A stretch of 64,000 bases of DNA, taken from Rachycentron canadum. Lineage: Eukaryota; Chordata; Actinopteri; Carangiformes; Rachycentridae. Of this stretch, positions 42,901 through 57,900 are shown one piece after another (within the stretch, counting starts at the first letter, position 1; each line of letters opens with the position of its first letter). The notes beneath the pieces were generated by a model. It did no database searches and was not told the origin of the DNA. It saw only the letters and a list, made by a program, of their open reading frames with translations. A program made the position numbers and the translations under genes. The stretch lies in NCBI GenBank assembly GCA_038496675.1, contig CM076648.1, positions 11,588,074 through 11,652,073 of the forward strand. Reading direction: 5' to 3'.

Positions 42901-45900
42901 GCTCACATCATACAAAGAAATAGCAGAAATAGTAAGATTGTCAAATTGAATTGAATTGTCAGAAATTTCCTTGTAATTTGAGCACATTTTGATTATAATT
43001 TTTTCCCTCCTGTATTTTATAACAAGTACTGCTGATTTAAGGCTCTTGAGAGATAAGACAGTGTTTTGGACGCGTGTTTATAACAACTAGAAGAATCTTC
43101 ACCACCTGTTCAGCCTTTCTCTGTTTCCAGATGGCAAAGGGAGACTGTTGGATGTAAAACTGTCTGTCTGAACTATTTTTAAAAGCATCTGGACTTTTTC
43201 TGTCTACTCTCATCTGACTACATTCTCTGAGTCAGACACTGGATTGAATTTTATTGATTCTCTCTCCTTGCAATTTTCTCACTGCAACTATTCAACAATC
43301 TCCCCATCTTGGTCTGTTTTGACTTTCTCCATTTTTTTTCCAGAGAGTCGTGCGAATCGGAAGATGCTGCGAGTCTACCATCTTCATATCCGTCCTCACC
43401 TACGGAGAATGGCACACTGACCACAGACACACGGGGTCGACCCAGTTCCAAAAGCACTTTAGAGGAGAATGCCTATGAGGACATAGTAGGTAAGCACATT
43501 GGTTCTCTGACTTTCAAAATATGAGAGAGGATCTTTATTTCACTTGTGTTTTCTGTCTGAGTAGGACCACTCTTTCATGCAGTTTAGAGCCTAAATAATG
43601 AGCCATTTCATGAAATCATGGCTTAACAAAATATTCATTTGTAACTTTTTTGAAAGTTTGAAAATCAGTGTCAAGATTTCATTCTTCAGTTTCTGCTGGT
43701 CAGACAAAACAAGATTTTTGATATTTGAGAAACTATGGTTGGACATTTTTTGCCATTTTCTGGAAAATGAATCAATGAATTGAGAAAGTAATTGACAATG
43801 AAAAAAACTGTTACTCACAGCCCCAGAGCGGATCAATTCCTATCTAGAAATTCATATAATTTTGATCATTAGTTACAAGCAACAGTGGCAGTATGTTGGT
43901 AACATGCACTAGTGATTGAGCATTGAAGCATCTTTGCAGCGCTGTAAGAGTGTGTAGTAAGCAGATTTTGAATGACTATGTACTTCCACCTTTTTGAACA
44001 TCTAATTATGTGTTCAGTATGACTTGATGTTACCGACACCCAGATTTAATCAAAAGTGGTATTCCCCTGTATCAGAGGAACTTAAAAAAGACAGTATGTG
44101 TTTGTTAGTGTTCAGACCTTTATGTTGAATTAATGCAATGCAAGCATGACATTGTTATTGTGAATGCATTACATTTTAGTGAAATGACTTGATGAGTTGT
44201 GGGGTGCAGAAAAAGTCAAAATGATGGAGCAAGTCAAAGACCATCAATCAGCACCTGGGTATAAAGTGAATGCATAGAGTGTGGCATGGGTTGTATTATA
44301 CTGTAGTGATTGTCAGCAAGGGTTTTAAAATTTCAGTGTCTTCCCTCATTTGAGGCACAAGCCTGCTAAATGAGTAAATGTATTGTTATCAACAACTGCC
44401 ATATCTGCAGTAAAGAAGTTTTGATTGCAGTCCTCTTTGTGACATGTATTGTATCTCACTGTAAACAGGATCGAGCCAGTACTTCTCTGTGATAATGTGT
44501 GTATGAAATGCTGAACATGGTGTGGAGCCAAATTCCTTTCCACTAGCAAATGACCCCAGGCCTTCTGCCCAGTACAGTTGCCAGATCCCCCAGTGCATAC
44601 TTGATGTGGTGGAAATGTGTGTCAGTGTGAGTATAGTCTCATGATAGAGCTTCAATTTCACATGCAGTAAAACATTTTCACGCTGAAATGTTTTTAATGA
44701 TAAATGTTCAGTGATGACCAAATAAGGGCTGATTTTTTTTTTTTAACTGCATGTATTATATTACAAGTAGCCATGTTGTTCTTGACTCAGCAATCGGCAT
44801 TCTTGACTGCTCATAAGTTTTTTTAAGTGTTTTTTAAGCTGAGGATGTGCTGTCTCAGAGAGAGTGTCAGGGTATGACTGATTTTCATGTGAATCCCAAC
44901 AAAGCCCCCATTGTTCATACAGCACTGTGAATGTGGAGTTTGCAGTTGGGAGACGCACTTTTGCCAATTTCAGTTTGCTCCTGACAAAGACATTGTCTTT
45001 GCCTGAGTTTGAAATTGCTTCAGCTATTTAAAAAAAGGTTTCAAACTGAAGAACGAAAGGAGGGGGGCAATTTCCACCACTACTACAAAGTGGTTTTGCA
45101 TGTTAGATGATATATTTTAGAAGCAGCCACAGCAGCAGGAAATAAGCCATGTCTTGGTCCCTCTGTGCTCTTATTTTAATAAGTGTCCTGTACAGACAAT
45201 CCCACATATCTTCTAAATTCCAATAGGACATCTTGGTTTCCGAAGCTTAGAAACCCATGGGATGACATTCACTCATGCGTTTTAGCACCTGCACTTGATG
45301 TCAGACAGTCACACATGAGTGCAAGTTGTTTTTTGACCTGTGCTTTCTACAGTTACATTTTGAGTGACTGTTGTAAGTGTAACTTTGTGCAGTTGATTGA
45401 TGAAGTGACATTGAGTGATCTGTTTATACCCTGATGAATCACACCCTGTGTATTAGTAATGCTGTGATTCAGCTGTCTGTATCATGGAGACCCAGAGTGT
45501 GTTACATTTTCACGGTGATGTCTGTCTTAATTAATTTGGGAGACTGGTGTAAGTAATAAGAAAAGTTACACTAAGAGAGCTACATATACAGTTGGACCTA
45601 TGTGTTTTTGTTATACTTTGGTGTAAAAATTGCCAGAAATACAGTGTATTTCTCCTACATGATTTCTCCAGTGTGGTCACAAGGACACTAGAATCATGAC
45701 CGACACACTGTGTGGTTTGTTGTGCTGCCAGAAAACTGTAACCCATGTTTTGAATTGGAGAGCGATGGCACTACACTCTACACATAAACCAATACTGTTA
45801 CTGTTGGTATAGTTTATTCTGTTCTTTGCCTGCCCAGAGAGTCCATTGTGTACACAGAAATATACAATCACAGTGTGCAGCTGAGGTGTGTCCCCTCCTT

Positions 45901-48900
45901 GTATAATACTGTGTCTGGGGGTGTGTTAGAGAGATCTGGATGTTAGTAATCAGAGGAGTAGATTAGTACCCTCCAGTACTTAAGGAGCTATATAGACATA
46001 TCATTTTCCCAGCAGGCTCTCATTACAGTATTGCTTGAGTTTAACGGGGTAGCGGCACAACATGGGGTCAGACTAAGCCCTCTTATTCTACTCCTCAGTT
46101 TTAATGGCGCACTGAAAATCTCTCTAGTAGCCTAATTTACTGTGTGACACAACATAAGATCCCTGGCAGTGTATGTGAGCTGCGTTTGTGTGCATGGGTG
46201 TGTGCATTTACCTCAAACAGGTTCAATAATTAACCTGAAAATGGATAACAGAACAAAGCTCTTCTTGTGGGTCAATGTTTCATGTCTTTGAAATGGTCAC
46301 TCACTGTTTGAGAAGTGGAGTTCATTGGGTTTTCCACTGATGTACTCAGGAAGAACGAACCCAGCAACCAAATAGATTTTTGTTCTTTTCCTTTCTGCTG
46401 ACAGATAACGCTGCTTTTCTTTCTTTAAAAAAGTTCCCCTCATGCATTTTGACACCATCTGGCTCTGTTTTTATTTTTCACTGTGGTTTCTTCACTTTCT
46501 CACAACCTTTTTTCAGACCCTGCCAAAAAGCTATTCTCAGAGCACATGTCTGAATAGACATCGACTTTGGTGTTACACAAGTTTACTCTTTATTGAAGTT
46601 GGATGTCTGCCAGGTGACATCAGTGAGAGCAAAGCAGTGTAATTTGCCCTTTCTTTCCTTTTCTGCTATCATTTATTGACTGAAGTAAAGCAGCAATGAA
46701 GTCTATGCTTGCTGTAATTTGTTGAAATAAAGTCTCATTTTTGAATGGAAGACAAAGAATTGAAAATTGAGACTTTATTGCTTTCGCTTTGCTTGCAATT
46801 CAAATATTTTTCCGACATTCTGCATGTCTTACAAAAATATACTTTCACAAAAAAGACAAAAATATGTCTTGCAAATTATATTATAGTTATATTTGTTCAT
46901 GAAAATGTAGCTCTTCACATGATTTAAACAATTGTATTACCAGAAGCAAAGTCTAAGAAGAAGACCCTCTCTTACAGCAGACAGTTTGCATGCCTGGACA
47001 GTGACTCACCAGCAGTGTTGTGTCCAGAAGTTTCAGCTGGGCTGACTGGGGCCTACGGGGCCCAGTGCCAACAGTAACTGTTTTGAAAAAAGGGAGTTCA
47101 CTTGAGCCAGCTGGGAATGACCTTTGACTTACCTTTCATGACTCATCTCTTCTCACACTAACCATAGGGAGGCCCTCTTGTGCCCTGACACCCTTTACTG
47201 CCCTCTTTTTTACCCTTTCGACCCCAAAGTCTTGTCTGTTTTCTGTAGAAAAATAGCATCTGTCTATAGACAATTGCTTGCTGACATTATGTTTGCGCTA
47301 CATTGAATATTTATTTCATCCCCACAGAGAAGGAAAACCCGTATGAGGATGTTGACCTGAAACGGAAGAGTTTGGGTCGAAAATCTTGCTTGTTGGAGAG
47401 CAGCAGATCTTGGACCACCATGGACAGGAACCTGAACTCTCCACCTAAAGTAAGTCATCAGCCTGCTGGGATTAGCAGCACTGACTTTTTCTGGTGATGT
47501 GAATCCCCCCATACTAACATCTTTATAAGAATCTCACACCTCATTTGTGGCACCACAGGGAACAGTTTTTGTTTAGACCTGGTGATGTTTTCTGCAGATT
47601 TGGCCTTCTCTCTTCAATGCTCAAGGTCTTGTCTCACTAAAAAAAAGGGGGATAATTACTGATGGTGACAGCAAGTTTGATTTAACACTCCGGAAAACAC
47701 TCATAGTGAAGCATCACTGTTAGAATACAAATGAAGAGCGACTGCTTTTGCAGTGCAGCCAAACAAATTTGTGTTGTTTTGATAAAGTCATAAGTTATAA
47801 AATCAATTGATTAATGACTTTCTTTGTCCAATGAGCAACTGTATTCTGATTTTGTAGTTTAACGTACAACAGCAGGCACAAAGATTTAATTTGGTGGTTC
47901 AGGGTGGCTGCACCTTTTTATAAATGAGTTGTTGCTGTTATGGCCAACCTCCAGAACAAATACATTGTGTCACAAAAGTCAGCACTGGTTCACTGAGTAA
48001 ACAGTGAGCCTGATAACGATGACATTAGAAACAGTAATGCATGTATGTTTTCCTGTAAACCCCCCCTGGATTTCCTGGGTTGAGTCCATGAAAGTATATG
48101 AAATGAAATGTACTGATCCTTGATATTCTTTTATTTTTCTCTGACTAGTTGCCTTCTAAACCTAGTAGCCAGTCCCTACGCCTCCCTGGTCCGAGTGACA
48201 GGAGGAGCCACCGGTTGTCACAGTTATCCAAACGCTACAGTCATGATGAAATGCTGCTTCTCCCCCAGATGGGTGTATCATCTTCACCTTGTGGCCTGCT
48301 GGATGATACCCTCTGTAGCACCAGCGATACCCTTGCCTCACACAGGCACTGGAGGATCCCCAAGGTACACACCAGAGCCTACTCAAACACCTACACTGTG
48401 TCCTAGCAGAGCTCTGGCCGTGTTCTTTGTCCTTTCCTGCTTCACAGGCCTGCTCTGGTTTCTTAGTTATGGTCAGAGCTCTGGATCACTGGAGGTTCCT
48501 CAGTTTGACAGAGACCTTTTTAAAACACATGGCATTGATGCATATAATTACTGCGTGGGTTTGAGCCCCTGTGGTGATTTTTCTCAAGAACTCTACTTGA
48601 AGCCTTTCAGTTTTATTCTTCTGCAACCCTTAAAACTCTTGTATAGTGTTTTATACTGTTACTTTTGGCCAGGTATTCCCCCTACCTCCTTTATACTTTC
48701 TGTTTACAGCTGGTCCAGAGGATCAACTCCATTTACTGCACTAAACGTGGGAAGAAGAGGTTGAAGAAGCTGTCCATGTCCAATGTTGAGACCGCATCTG
48801 TGAGAGGTAAGGGCTCTCTGTATTCCCTGTGTCCGCTGACCACAAGTGAATAAATATTTGCGTCTTAGCCACCCACATGGTGTTCTCACTTTGCCCTTCT

Positions 48901-51900
48901 CAGGACATAAACTTGTTTGTGAAATTGCCCTTTGACCCGTAGAAAACCTTCTTGTCTGTCTCATGTCTACCTCCAGATGACAACAGTGAGAGTGAGAGTG
49001 ACTCTGATGACAGGTTCAAAGGTGAGAGTTTATTTGCAGGAGTGAGGTGCAACACTTCTGCACTTATTGCTGAGCCCTTTCTCAGAGCTGTTTTTCTCTG
49101 TTTTTGCAACAACTTCCCTGTTTTGAATGTAACAACATAACCTGGGTTATATTGTTACGGACAGACCGCAAAATTGTAATTTGCCATGTGCACAGATTAT
49201 CAGTAGACCACAACAACACACTTTATCATGTCTAGGTTCAAGGCAAGGAAGGAATACTGATGAGATTTTATGATGTTTTGGATGCTTCTGTTCCATCAGA
49301 AAAAATGAATTACACCAATATGTACATTTCCTGACTGGCTGAAGGTTAATACACCACAAGTAGTAATTATTCAAATTGTTATATTGATTAGACAATTAAA
49401 TTCATGGATTAAGTTCTTGTATTAATGTTCCCTCTTCAGCTCACACCCAGCGGTTGTTGAAACTTCAGTCCATCCTTCGACGGGCCCCTAGCTACCGCAC
49501 ACTGGAGCTGCAGCTCATTGAGTGGCAGGAGAGAGAGCTCTTTGAGTATTTTGTGGTTGTTTCACTAAAAAAGAAACAGAGCAAAAACTCCTACTCACCA
49601 GAGGTCACCTACCAGTTCCCCAAGGTAAAAGCATGAAAGTTGTAACTGAATCCTCTTGCGGCTCCTCTCACCTTGTACACCTGACATAACAAGAATCTGC
49701 AGTGACAGAATCATTCTCACAAGGAGCGGAAATCCAAAAAGTCCAAGCGGCAGTGCCCCTTAAAGGACCTTAAGAGTGGTTTTAAGTGTTTTAGCTCAGG
49801 AATTAGAAATCACAAATACTCCAGAGACATGTCACTGCTGACTGATTCTTCTGATGGTCAGAGCCAGATAATTATCAATGTGTCAGCAGTAAAGACGCCT
49901 GCATTTGCCAGTTGTTTTCACATAGTTGATATTGTCTTGGCAATTGGAGATGAACTGTTGATTTCTGCTTTCACAAGCAGATGTAACCCAGGTAACTCAT
50001 ATTTAGTAAGTCTTGAGGATGTAAATGTTAATGCCACAGATAAAACTTGTTAGAACAAGAGCTCATCATCTATTATAGGCTTTCCAAAATTTTCCCACTC
50101 TCCTGCTTTTAGTCATGGAAGTGTGTATGCTGGAAATGATTCTGCATTGCATAGAACATGACTATTTTTTAATGTATGAATTTAAAATAGAATCTGAATG
50201 AGGACAAGCTGACTGAATCTCCTCTCCTCCCCTCTCCTTTCCTCTCACAGCTAGAGAGGCCCACCAAACAGATGAGAGAGGCAGAACAGAGGCTCAAAGC
50301 CATTCCTCAGTTCTGTTTCCCAGATGCTAAAGATTGGAGTCCTGTCTCTGAGTACAACAGGTATGAATTATACCTCCTGCCTGGTCTATTAAAGGTGGTC
50401 TTCAGCTATCTATCAATACACTGTCAAAGTTGGGGAGCTCATGAGCAGCCTGCTTAAAAAATGACTGTATTATCATTAAGAATTTTATCAGCTCAGCTGC
50501 ATTTATCTTTCAAACCCCTCCGCCCTTGTTGCTGGCATATCAGATAAAATCTTTTATAAACTGTACCAGATCTAACAAAAATTCAGTGCTTTTATTACCA
50601 TATGTTTGTGTATGTGCAGTTGTCTACACATGTATGTGTGTTCTTGTCGATTTTTATGTGTACACATTTGTTTTCTACTGCAGCGAGACGTTCTCCTTCA
50701 TGTTGACTGGAGAAGATGGCAGCAGGAGGTTTGGGTACTGCAGACGCCTGCTGGTAAGCCACCGGTTAACTCTCAATCTTCTGCTCCCTGTTCACACCCT
50801 GCTGAGCCCTGTTTGTTGTGACTGAGCTTTTTATGTGAACATGTGATACAGTTTTCCTGTGGAGCTTGACCATCCACTACGGAAGCAGGAAAGAGGTCGT
50901 ATAGATGAAAAAGGGGGAAAAAACATTACATAATTAGCTTATGGTTTCAAAATTTTCTTTTTTAAAAATTATCCATGAGAGATAACTTCTCTTGCGATTT
51001 GGCACTTTATGAGTAAAACTGGCTTGACATGACTTGAGACAAACTCACTCACTCACTAATTATTATATCAGCTATATCAGCATGATGGTCCAGAGGCCAC
51101 TCATCCTTTTGCTGTTGTTCACGTTTGCCCAGGAAATACCTATGGTGAGCAGTAGAAACAAAAACAACTGGAATAATAAACATTCACACCCCAGTGCTAA
51201 CAGAGATTTATTTGCTACAACAAAGCCTTGAAGTGGTTTAATTTCAAATATGTAAATCTGTCTTCACCACTATTCAAATATAATTGATAATGCAGACATT
51301 CAGTAAATATGATAAAGTGTATAGATATAATAAGAATATAATGAAAGTACAATTGGAAATGAAAGCTTTGATTGACTCAGGAGATGCAAGACAAAGGGAA
51401 ACCATGAAAAATCCAAACTTTGTCATAGTGAAGAATTTCCTCTTCATAATGAGGCTGGAGAAAGCTTTGAAGTTTTTTTGTTGAGTTTCCCATTTAGCTT
51501 GTGGGTCGAGAGCATGACTGTGTGGGATTCTGTGAAATGTGGTGGTGATTTTGTTTGCCATTGTATTTGCCATGGTATTTCAGGGTATGTTTACAGTACT
51601 ACAGTGTGTATGTTCTCAGAGGTTTAGTAGGAGTATCTTCACCGCTGTGTATGTGTAAGCGTGTGTGCTGGATTACAGCTGCACATCTTGGGAATTATTT
51701 GACCAGACAATTTTTTTTTTAGCTCTGTTGCTCTCATGCTTCATTCGCATTGTTGATCTAAGATTCATCTTGATAGAAGTAGATTTTAATGAAGGCAGAG
51801 GAAGAGGTGAGCTGCTCTCCTGCAGTAACTTTGTTTCCTCCCTGCTGTCTGTCCAGCAGTTGGCAGTAACTGAGCATTCCTGAGGACTTGAATCAAGCAC

Positions 51901-54900
51901 CACATAGTTGATTTAATCATCCATTTGGAAAAGCAGAGGAGAAACAAGAGGAGAAAATTGTATACCTAATATGGACAAGTGGATTGGCGTTTCTTGAGGG
52001 CTTGTGTTCATTTGTGTCTGTGTGTTTGAGTGTCTGCGAGCCCGGTGTCTGGAAGCACATAATGGTCTCTGAGTGTATAGAGGAAGGTAGATACGATCTG
52101 CAGGGGCAGATAAACCACCTGTGTTTAGGAAGTTGGTATTCACATGAAAGACATTCACCTCAGATGACAGACTAGATTCATCCACAATATTTAAACAACT
52201 TATCTATATATGATATTATCAGGGTCAGATCCATTTATAGATTTGTTTATAAACATTTTATTCAGAGTATTATTCAGTCCATGAAAAGAAAGCCACAATT
52301 GTTTATGAAAGCCTGGAAATAAACACAACAACAGCCCCTTTTCCACTGGTTGAAACTCTAAGACCTGCTAACATCTGGCTTTTGTTGGCAATGGAAAGGG
52401 GTACAATTGGCATTCAGGCCCAGGTAAAATGACTCATGCAGTAGAGGCAGGTATTTATCGGCTCAGGCTCTGATCAGCATTGATGTAAACTCCCAGGTGA
52501 ACATGCTAATTTTCAGCACTTTTCCTGCTATAACATCAGGGAGTACTAGAGAGATCAGTCACATGCTCAGCACAGTGCTGATAACCACAGACAACATGGC
52601 TGAGTTTTAAAGACACACAATCACCAATCGAAGTACCACACATGGAGGCTCTGACACTTTTGCAGAAACGCTAACCCAGGCATGAGACACAACAGATCTG
52701 TTTCATCACTTTACACAGCAGCGAGCAGCTCACTCCTTCTTCACTGCATCTGTGTGTGCACCATGAGCGCGTGTGATGACATTGCTCCACACAGTTATCT
52801 GTCCTCAGTCTGAACAGAAAGGCAAACTCGACTGAAAGTGATCAATTGGCTTTTATTAAAAGGTTTACCCATGTTTAAAAACCTCCCTATACCCGTTAAT
52901 TGTGGTGTAAAAAGGGTAAATGGGTATGGTATTTGACAGATGTAACCATTTAGCAAACATGGAAGCCCTACCAAAAGGGAAATTTGGGAGCTTGACTTGC
53001 AGTTTAGTTTAGCATCTGCTGCTTCAAGTTTGACCACTTGCCTAACCTGTCTTTTGTGTTCCTCTATAAGTCTGTTTATAGTCAGTTTTCAGAATATCTC
53101 TGCCTGTACAGACAATATCTCTTCATCAAGTCTGTTAACATGAGTGCTAATGAGTCTCTGTGGACTCCCCTTACAGCCAACTGGGAAAGGGCCCCGCCTT
53201 CCAGAGGTGTACTGCATCATCAGCAGGCTGGGCTGTTTTGACTTGTTCTCCACGGTGAGTTCAGTCTTGTCCTCAAGCCATACATACACATGCATGAACA
53301 CACACACACACATACACGCACGCAGATAGGCAGCTAGAGCCAGCTACTGTGGTGTTGTAGCTGTGGTTAACCCGTCTCACAGCTGAAGTAAATGACTTTC
53401 AGCAGCCCTTCTGCTGAATGCCTGTTCATTGGTAACCCTTATTTCTGTGTTTTTATTTAACTTTAGAATTTCCCAGAGTAAAAGTTTTCTTCACTTTTGT
53501 CTCAGTGGCACTAACATGAAGCAGATCTGTCATTATGTTTGACTTTTTCAGCCTTATCTGATTTCTTTATTAATTGAAAGTGAGTGAATCCAGACTGTGG
53601 AAACAAAGTGACTGCTATATGACGATATGAAAATAAAAAAGGGTGGGAGATTTCAAAGATAGTGTGCAAGCTGTATGTCTTGTATTCTTTAATAACAGGG
53701 GTCTAGTGAAGCCCCGTGACTGCTGGCCAGCTGGGCAAAACTTTGGTGAAATATGAACCTGAAATGAAAACTCTGAAATGTGAATGAGGTTGTTAAAGCA
53801 GAATAACTGTGCCATGTAGATTAATAATCATACACTGTAGCTACAGGTGCATGTTAATATCAATTAAATGCTAAATGGTTTTGCGTCATGTGCCATTTTA
53901 AGGCCTTCAACTGATGCCTCAGATGTCTCCTTCTCGACATCAGTACAAACTGAGACAAAAATGAAATGAAAATAAAATAAATATTGATTTCTAAAAGCAC
54001 TTTCATGGTGAATGGGAGAGTTTGGCAGTGTTTGATTTCAGCGGGAGTTGCGTGAGAGAGAGAGAGAGAGCGAGAGACAGTCAAACAGAGAGAGGTAGAG
54101 AGTGATATCATATGACAAGAAATTCTCCAATCAACTCTGCAGACAGGAGGCAGCTTGGACCAAAGCAGACAGACAGGCACACTGGGTGGAATTTTCCAAT
54201 CACACAGGCATGGAAAGACATGCATTTGCTATTTTTGAAAACAGAAAATGAATACTGAGTTCCAGAAAATTGTGCATACTCAAACACATAACAGTATGTT
54301 TCCATTGATTGTCACCATGGTCCATAACCTTGATGACTGTGCAGTTTTTACTTCACTTGGCACTTCATTCACCATCCCTAAAACCCTATAGGCTTCTTTC
54401 ATATTAACTAGATTTCCATGGCTTGTGCCATGTTGATGTTAAAACTTAAATATATTAAGGAAACTGTGCTCTTTCCTCCATGTTCAGATCCTGGATGAGG
54501 TAGAGAGGCGGAGAGGAATCTCAGCAGCCCTGGTCTATCCCTTCATGAGGAGTCTGATGGAGTCGCCCTTCCCTGCACCAGGGAAGATAATCAAAGTAAA
54601 GACCTTCCTGCCTGGTGCAGGAAATGAGGTCAGAGCTGTGAACAAAGCAGAACAAGCACAATATCTCTCTCTTTCATCACTCTAACTATAATTAAATAAT
54701 TAGTCCATGCACTTTTCATATACATTTGTGCGGAATAAAATCTTGTTGACTTAAATTTCACTTTTTTTTGTGGTCATTCAGGTCATCGAGCTGAGGCGGC
54801 CCACTGACTCCAGACTGGAGCATGTGGACTTTGACAGTCTGTTCAGATGTCTTAGTGTACGGCAGGTGATACGAGTCTTCGCCTCACTGCTCCTGGAGCG

Positions 54901-57900
54901 TAGAGTCATCTTTGTGGCTGATAAACTTAGGTGAGGATTTCTCTCTCATGTAGGACCATCATCAACAAAATATTAATTTTACTTAATAATTTTAATTTAA
55001 GAAAGCAATGTAATTTGTGTATATTTTGTAATAATGTGGCAAAATCACACATGGTTATATCAACGGGTGATAATACCATGGAATAGATCATTTCCTGTAT
55101 TTTTGCCATAATATATAACATATGTCATATGTTTCTCACAAACAATATGTAGTCTCTGGACCTAAAGAACCCCATTTAAAGTCATTGATATTACTCATGG
55201 AGCACTGTGTATAGCAACCCATACAAGTAGGCCATACTCCACCTCTCAGTCAGTGTGAGCTGCAATAGGCTCACATGACCCTCAACAGAATAACGGGTCA
55301 GAAAATGGATGGATGGAAAGGTGGATGGATAAATAGATACCATGGATCAAATGACTGGAATCATGAACTTTTTCACAGTTGTGTTTCAGTGTTCAATACA
55401 CACCGATCAGCCATAACATTATGACTACTGACTCATTAATGTGTGTGGGGAGCGAAGGCTGGCCTGTGTGGCTCCAACAGAACAGCTACTGTAGCCCAAA
55501 TTGCTGAAAAAGTTAACGGTGGTTCTGATAGAAAGGTGTCAGAACACACACTGCCTTGCAGATTTTTTGCATACGGTAGCCACAGACTGGTCAGGGTGTC
55601 CATAATGACCCCTGTTTACTGCCAAAAGCGCCTACAATGGGCACGTGAGCAACAGAACTGGACCATGGAGCAATGGAAGGAGCCTGGTCTGATGAATCAC
55701 ATTTTCTTTTACGTAATGTGGATGGCCCGGTGTGTGTGCGTCACTTAATTGGAGGAGACATGGCACCAGGATGCACTATGGGAAGAAGGCAAGCTGCTGG
55801 ATGCAGTGTTGGCAATGTTCTGCTGGTAAACCCTGGATGTTAAGTAGACACGTACCACCTACCTAAACATTGAAGACCAAATTCACCTCTTTGTGAAATG
55901 GTAGTTCCTAATGGCAGTGGCCTCTTCCAGCAGGATAATCCACTTTGCCACACTGTAACAATGGCTCACAATGGTTTGAGGAATACAAGAACAAGTTCAA
56001 GGTGTTGACTTGGCTCCAGCTTTTCCAGATGTCAGTCCAATCAAGCATCTGTATGATGTGCGGGACAAACACAGAGGCCCCACCCTCACAACTTACAAGA
56101 TTTAAAGGATCTGCTGCCAATGTCTTGGTGCCAGACACCACAGCTCACCTTCAGAGGTCTAGTGCAGTCCACACCTCAATGGGTCAGTGCTGTTTTGGTA
56201 GCAAAAGGGGGACCTACACAATATTAGACAGGTGGTCATAATATTATGCCTGATCAGTGATATTATACACTGCATCTGGGGTTTCAAGATTTTCCTAATA
56301 AATACCTATTAGCCGTATTATTCCTTTAGTAACTTTTAATCTGATACATACTAAGTGATATATACTAATCTTGACGAATGTCCCCCACCCTCTGTGGTTT
56401 GTTTTAAGTTTTAATACAAATAACAAAGATAAAAAGTTAGTTGTGACTATGTTCAAATAAATAATTAATGACATATTTGGGTCCTTTAGTTCAGTTTAGA
56501 CAGTCAGCATGTGTCCTTCAGCCTGTCCATGGAACAATTTTCTCACATTCACGGGCCTATAACAGTAGCAATTAGCTGTCGGTTTTGTCAGTGTTTGTGT
56601 GTGTGAATCATGTATTAATTAGAATCAGAAAGTCAGGCAGCAGGCCAATCAGTCAGCCGACAGCTATGATACCAGGAGAAAAGTGGGTCACAGTAATTAG
56701 AGTCACCACCAGTGGAGAATAGGGTGGGTCTGACAAGATGCCTCAAAGGACTCACTGTCCCTGTCTGTCCTCTTGTTACAGAAAAAAGAGGTGTACATTC
56801 AGAGTATTGGAGGCAAGGGTGGAGTGGGAGGAGATTTTAGTACAGAACTAATCTCTCCATGTATCAGAGCCCAGTTTAAACAAACATCAGTGGGGGCAGT
56901 GACTGTGAGGGGAAGGAATGCACTTCCTGTGTCCGCGACTCTGCCCTCTATGATCTGTGGCCCAACTGTCACCATTTGACTTATGATGGCATGTTCACTC
57001 CCTACGTATGAGTGGCACTCTCCATGTCCCTGGAGAAAATCAGCCTAATCTGCTCATTATCAGCGGTAACAACATCAAGGAGTCATTGGGTGGGAATCAT
57101 GAATTACAATATTATCATGATATATTGCCCAGTAATGAGCAATTATGAGAGATTGTGATATCTTGTACAGCAATCATGTATGATGCGTCCTTACATGAGT
57201 GTACCTTAAAGGGGTGAAATAATCATTCAAAAAACACAGTTCAGTCACATAGTACATCATTCACTGTATGACGAAATGCTTTGGGTTTTAAGGCAAAATT
57301 TCATACAATGAAGTATATTCTCGTGGTTCCCAGAGGATGAGTTCTGTTGACCTTGGTGGTTCCCTTTTGTACCACGATGGGGTTGAGGTTTTGAGTGAAA
57401 TGTCTCAACAACTACTGGATGGATTGTCATGAAATGCTTTGCAGACATTTACAGTCCCCCAAGGACGACTTTTGTGATACTCTCCCTTTTCATTCACCAT
57501 CTCAATCTGTCCTGTACTTTGGTCTATGACCAAATATCTGCAAAACTAATGGCATTTCTCAACCTCAGAGTTCAGAGCTTTTTTGCAAACATGCTAAGCC
57601 AAGATGACGAGTATGGTAAATATCATACTCACTAAACATTATCATCGTGAGCCAGCATTCAAATTTAAATTGCCGGGGATTAAATTATTGTGAAACAAAG
57701 CATCATTTAAAACATTTTCAGTAAAAGAAAACTATAAAGAAAGACAATGACAAACTTGAGTTCTATAATTTTGTGGCATAAATATGCATTCAGTGTCCTT
57801 GACTCATGCCCCTTATTGTATGATCTGCTAAAAGTGTGTGTGTGGCATGTGATAGATTTAAATGTGCAAGCATCCATGTATGCATGCAGAGCTGTGTTTT

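Noticed and set aside
48120..48764. 214-residue ORF
   Set aside because: It runs through a dennd2b exon in the wrong frame and through the next intron; no family resemblance.
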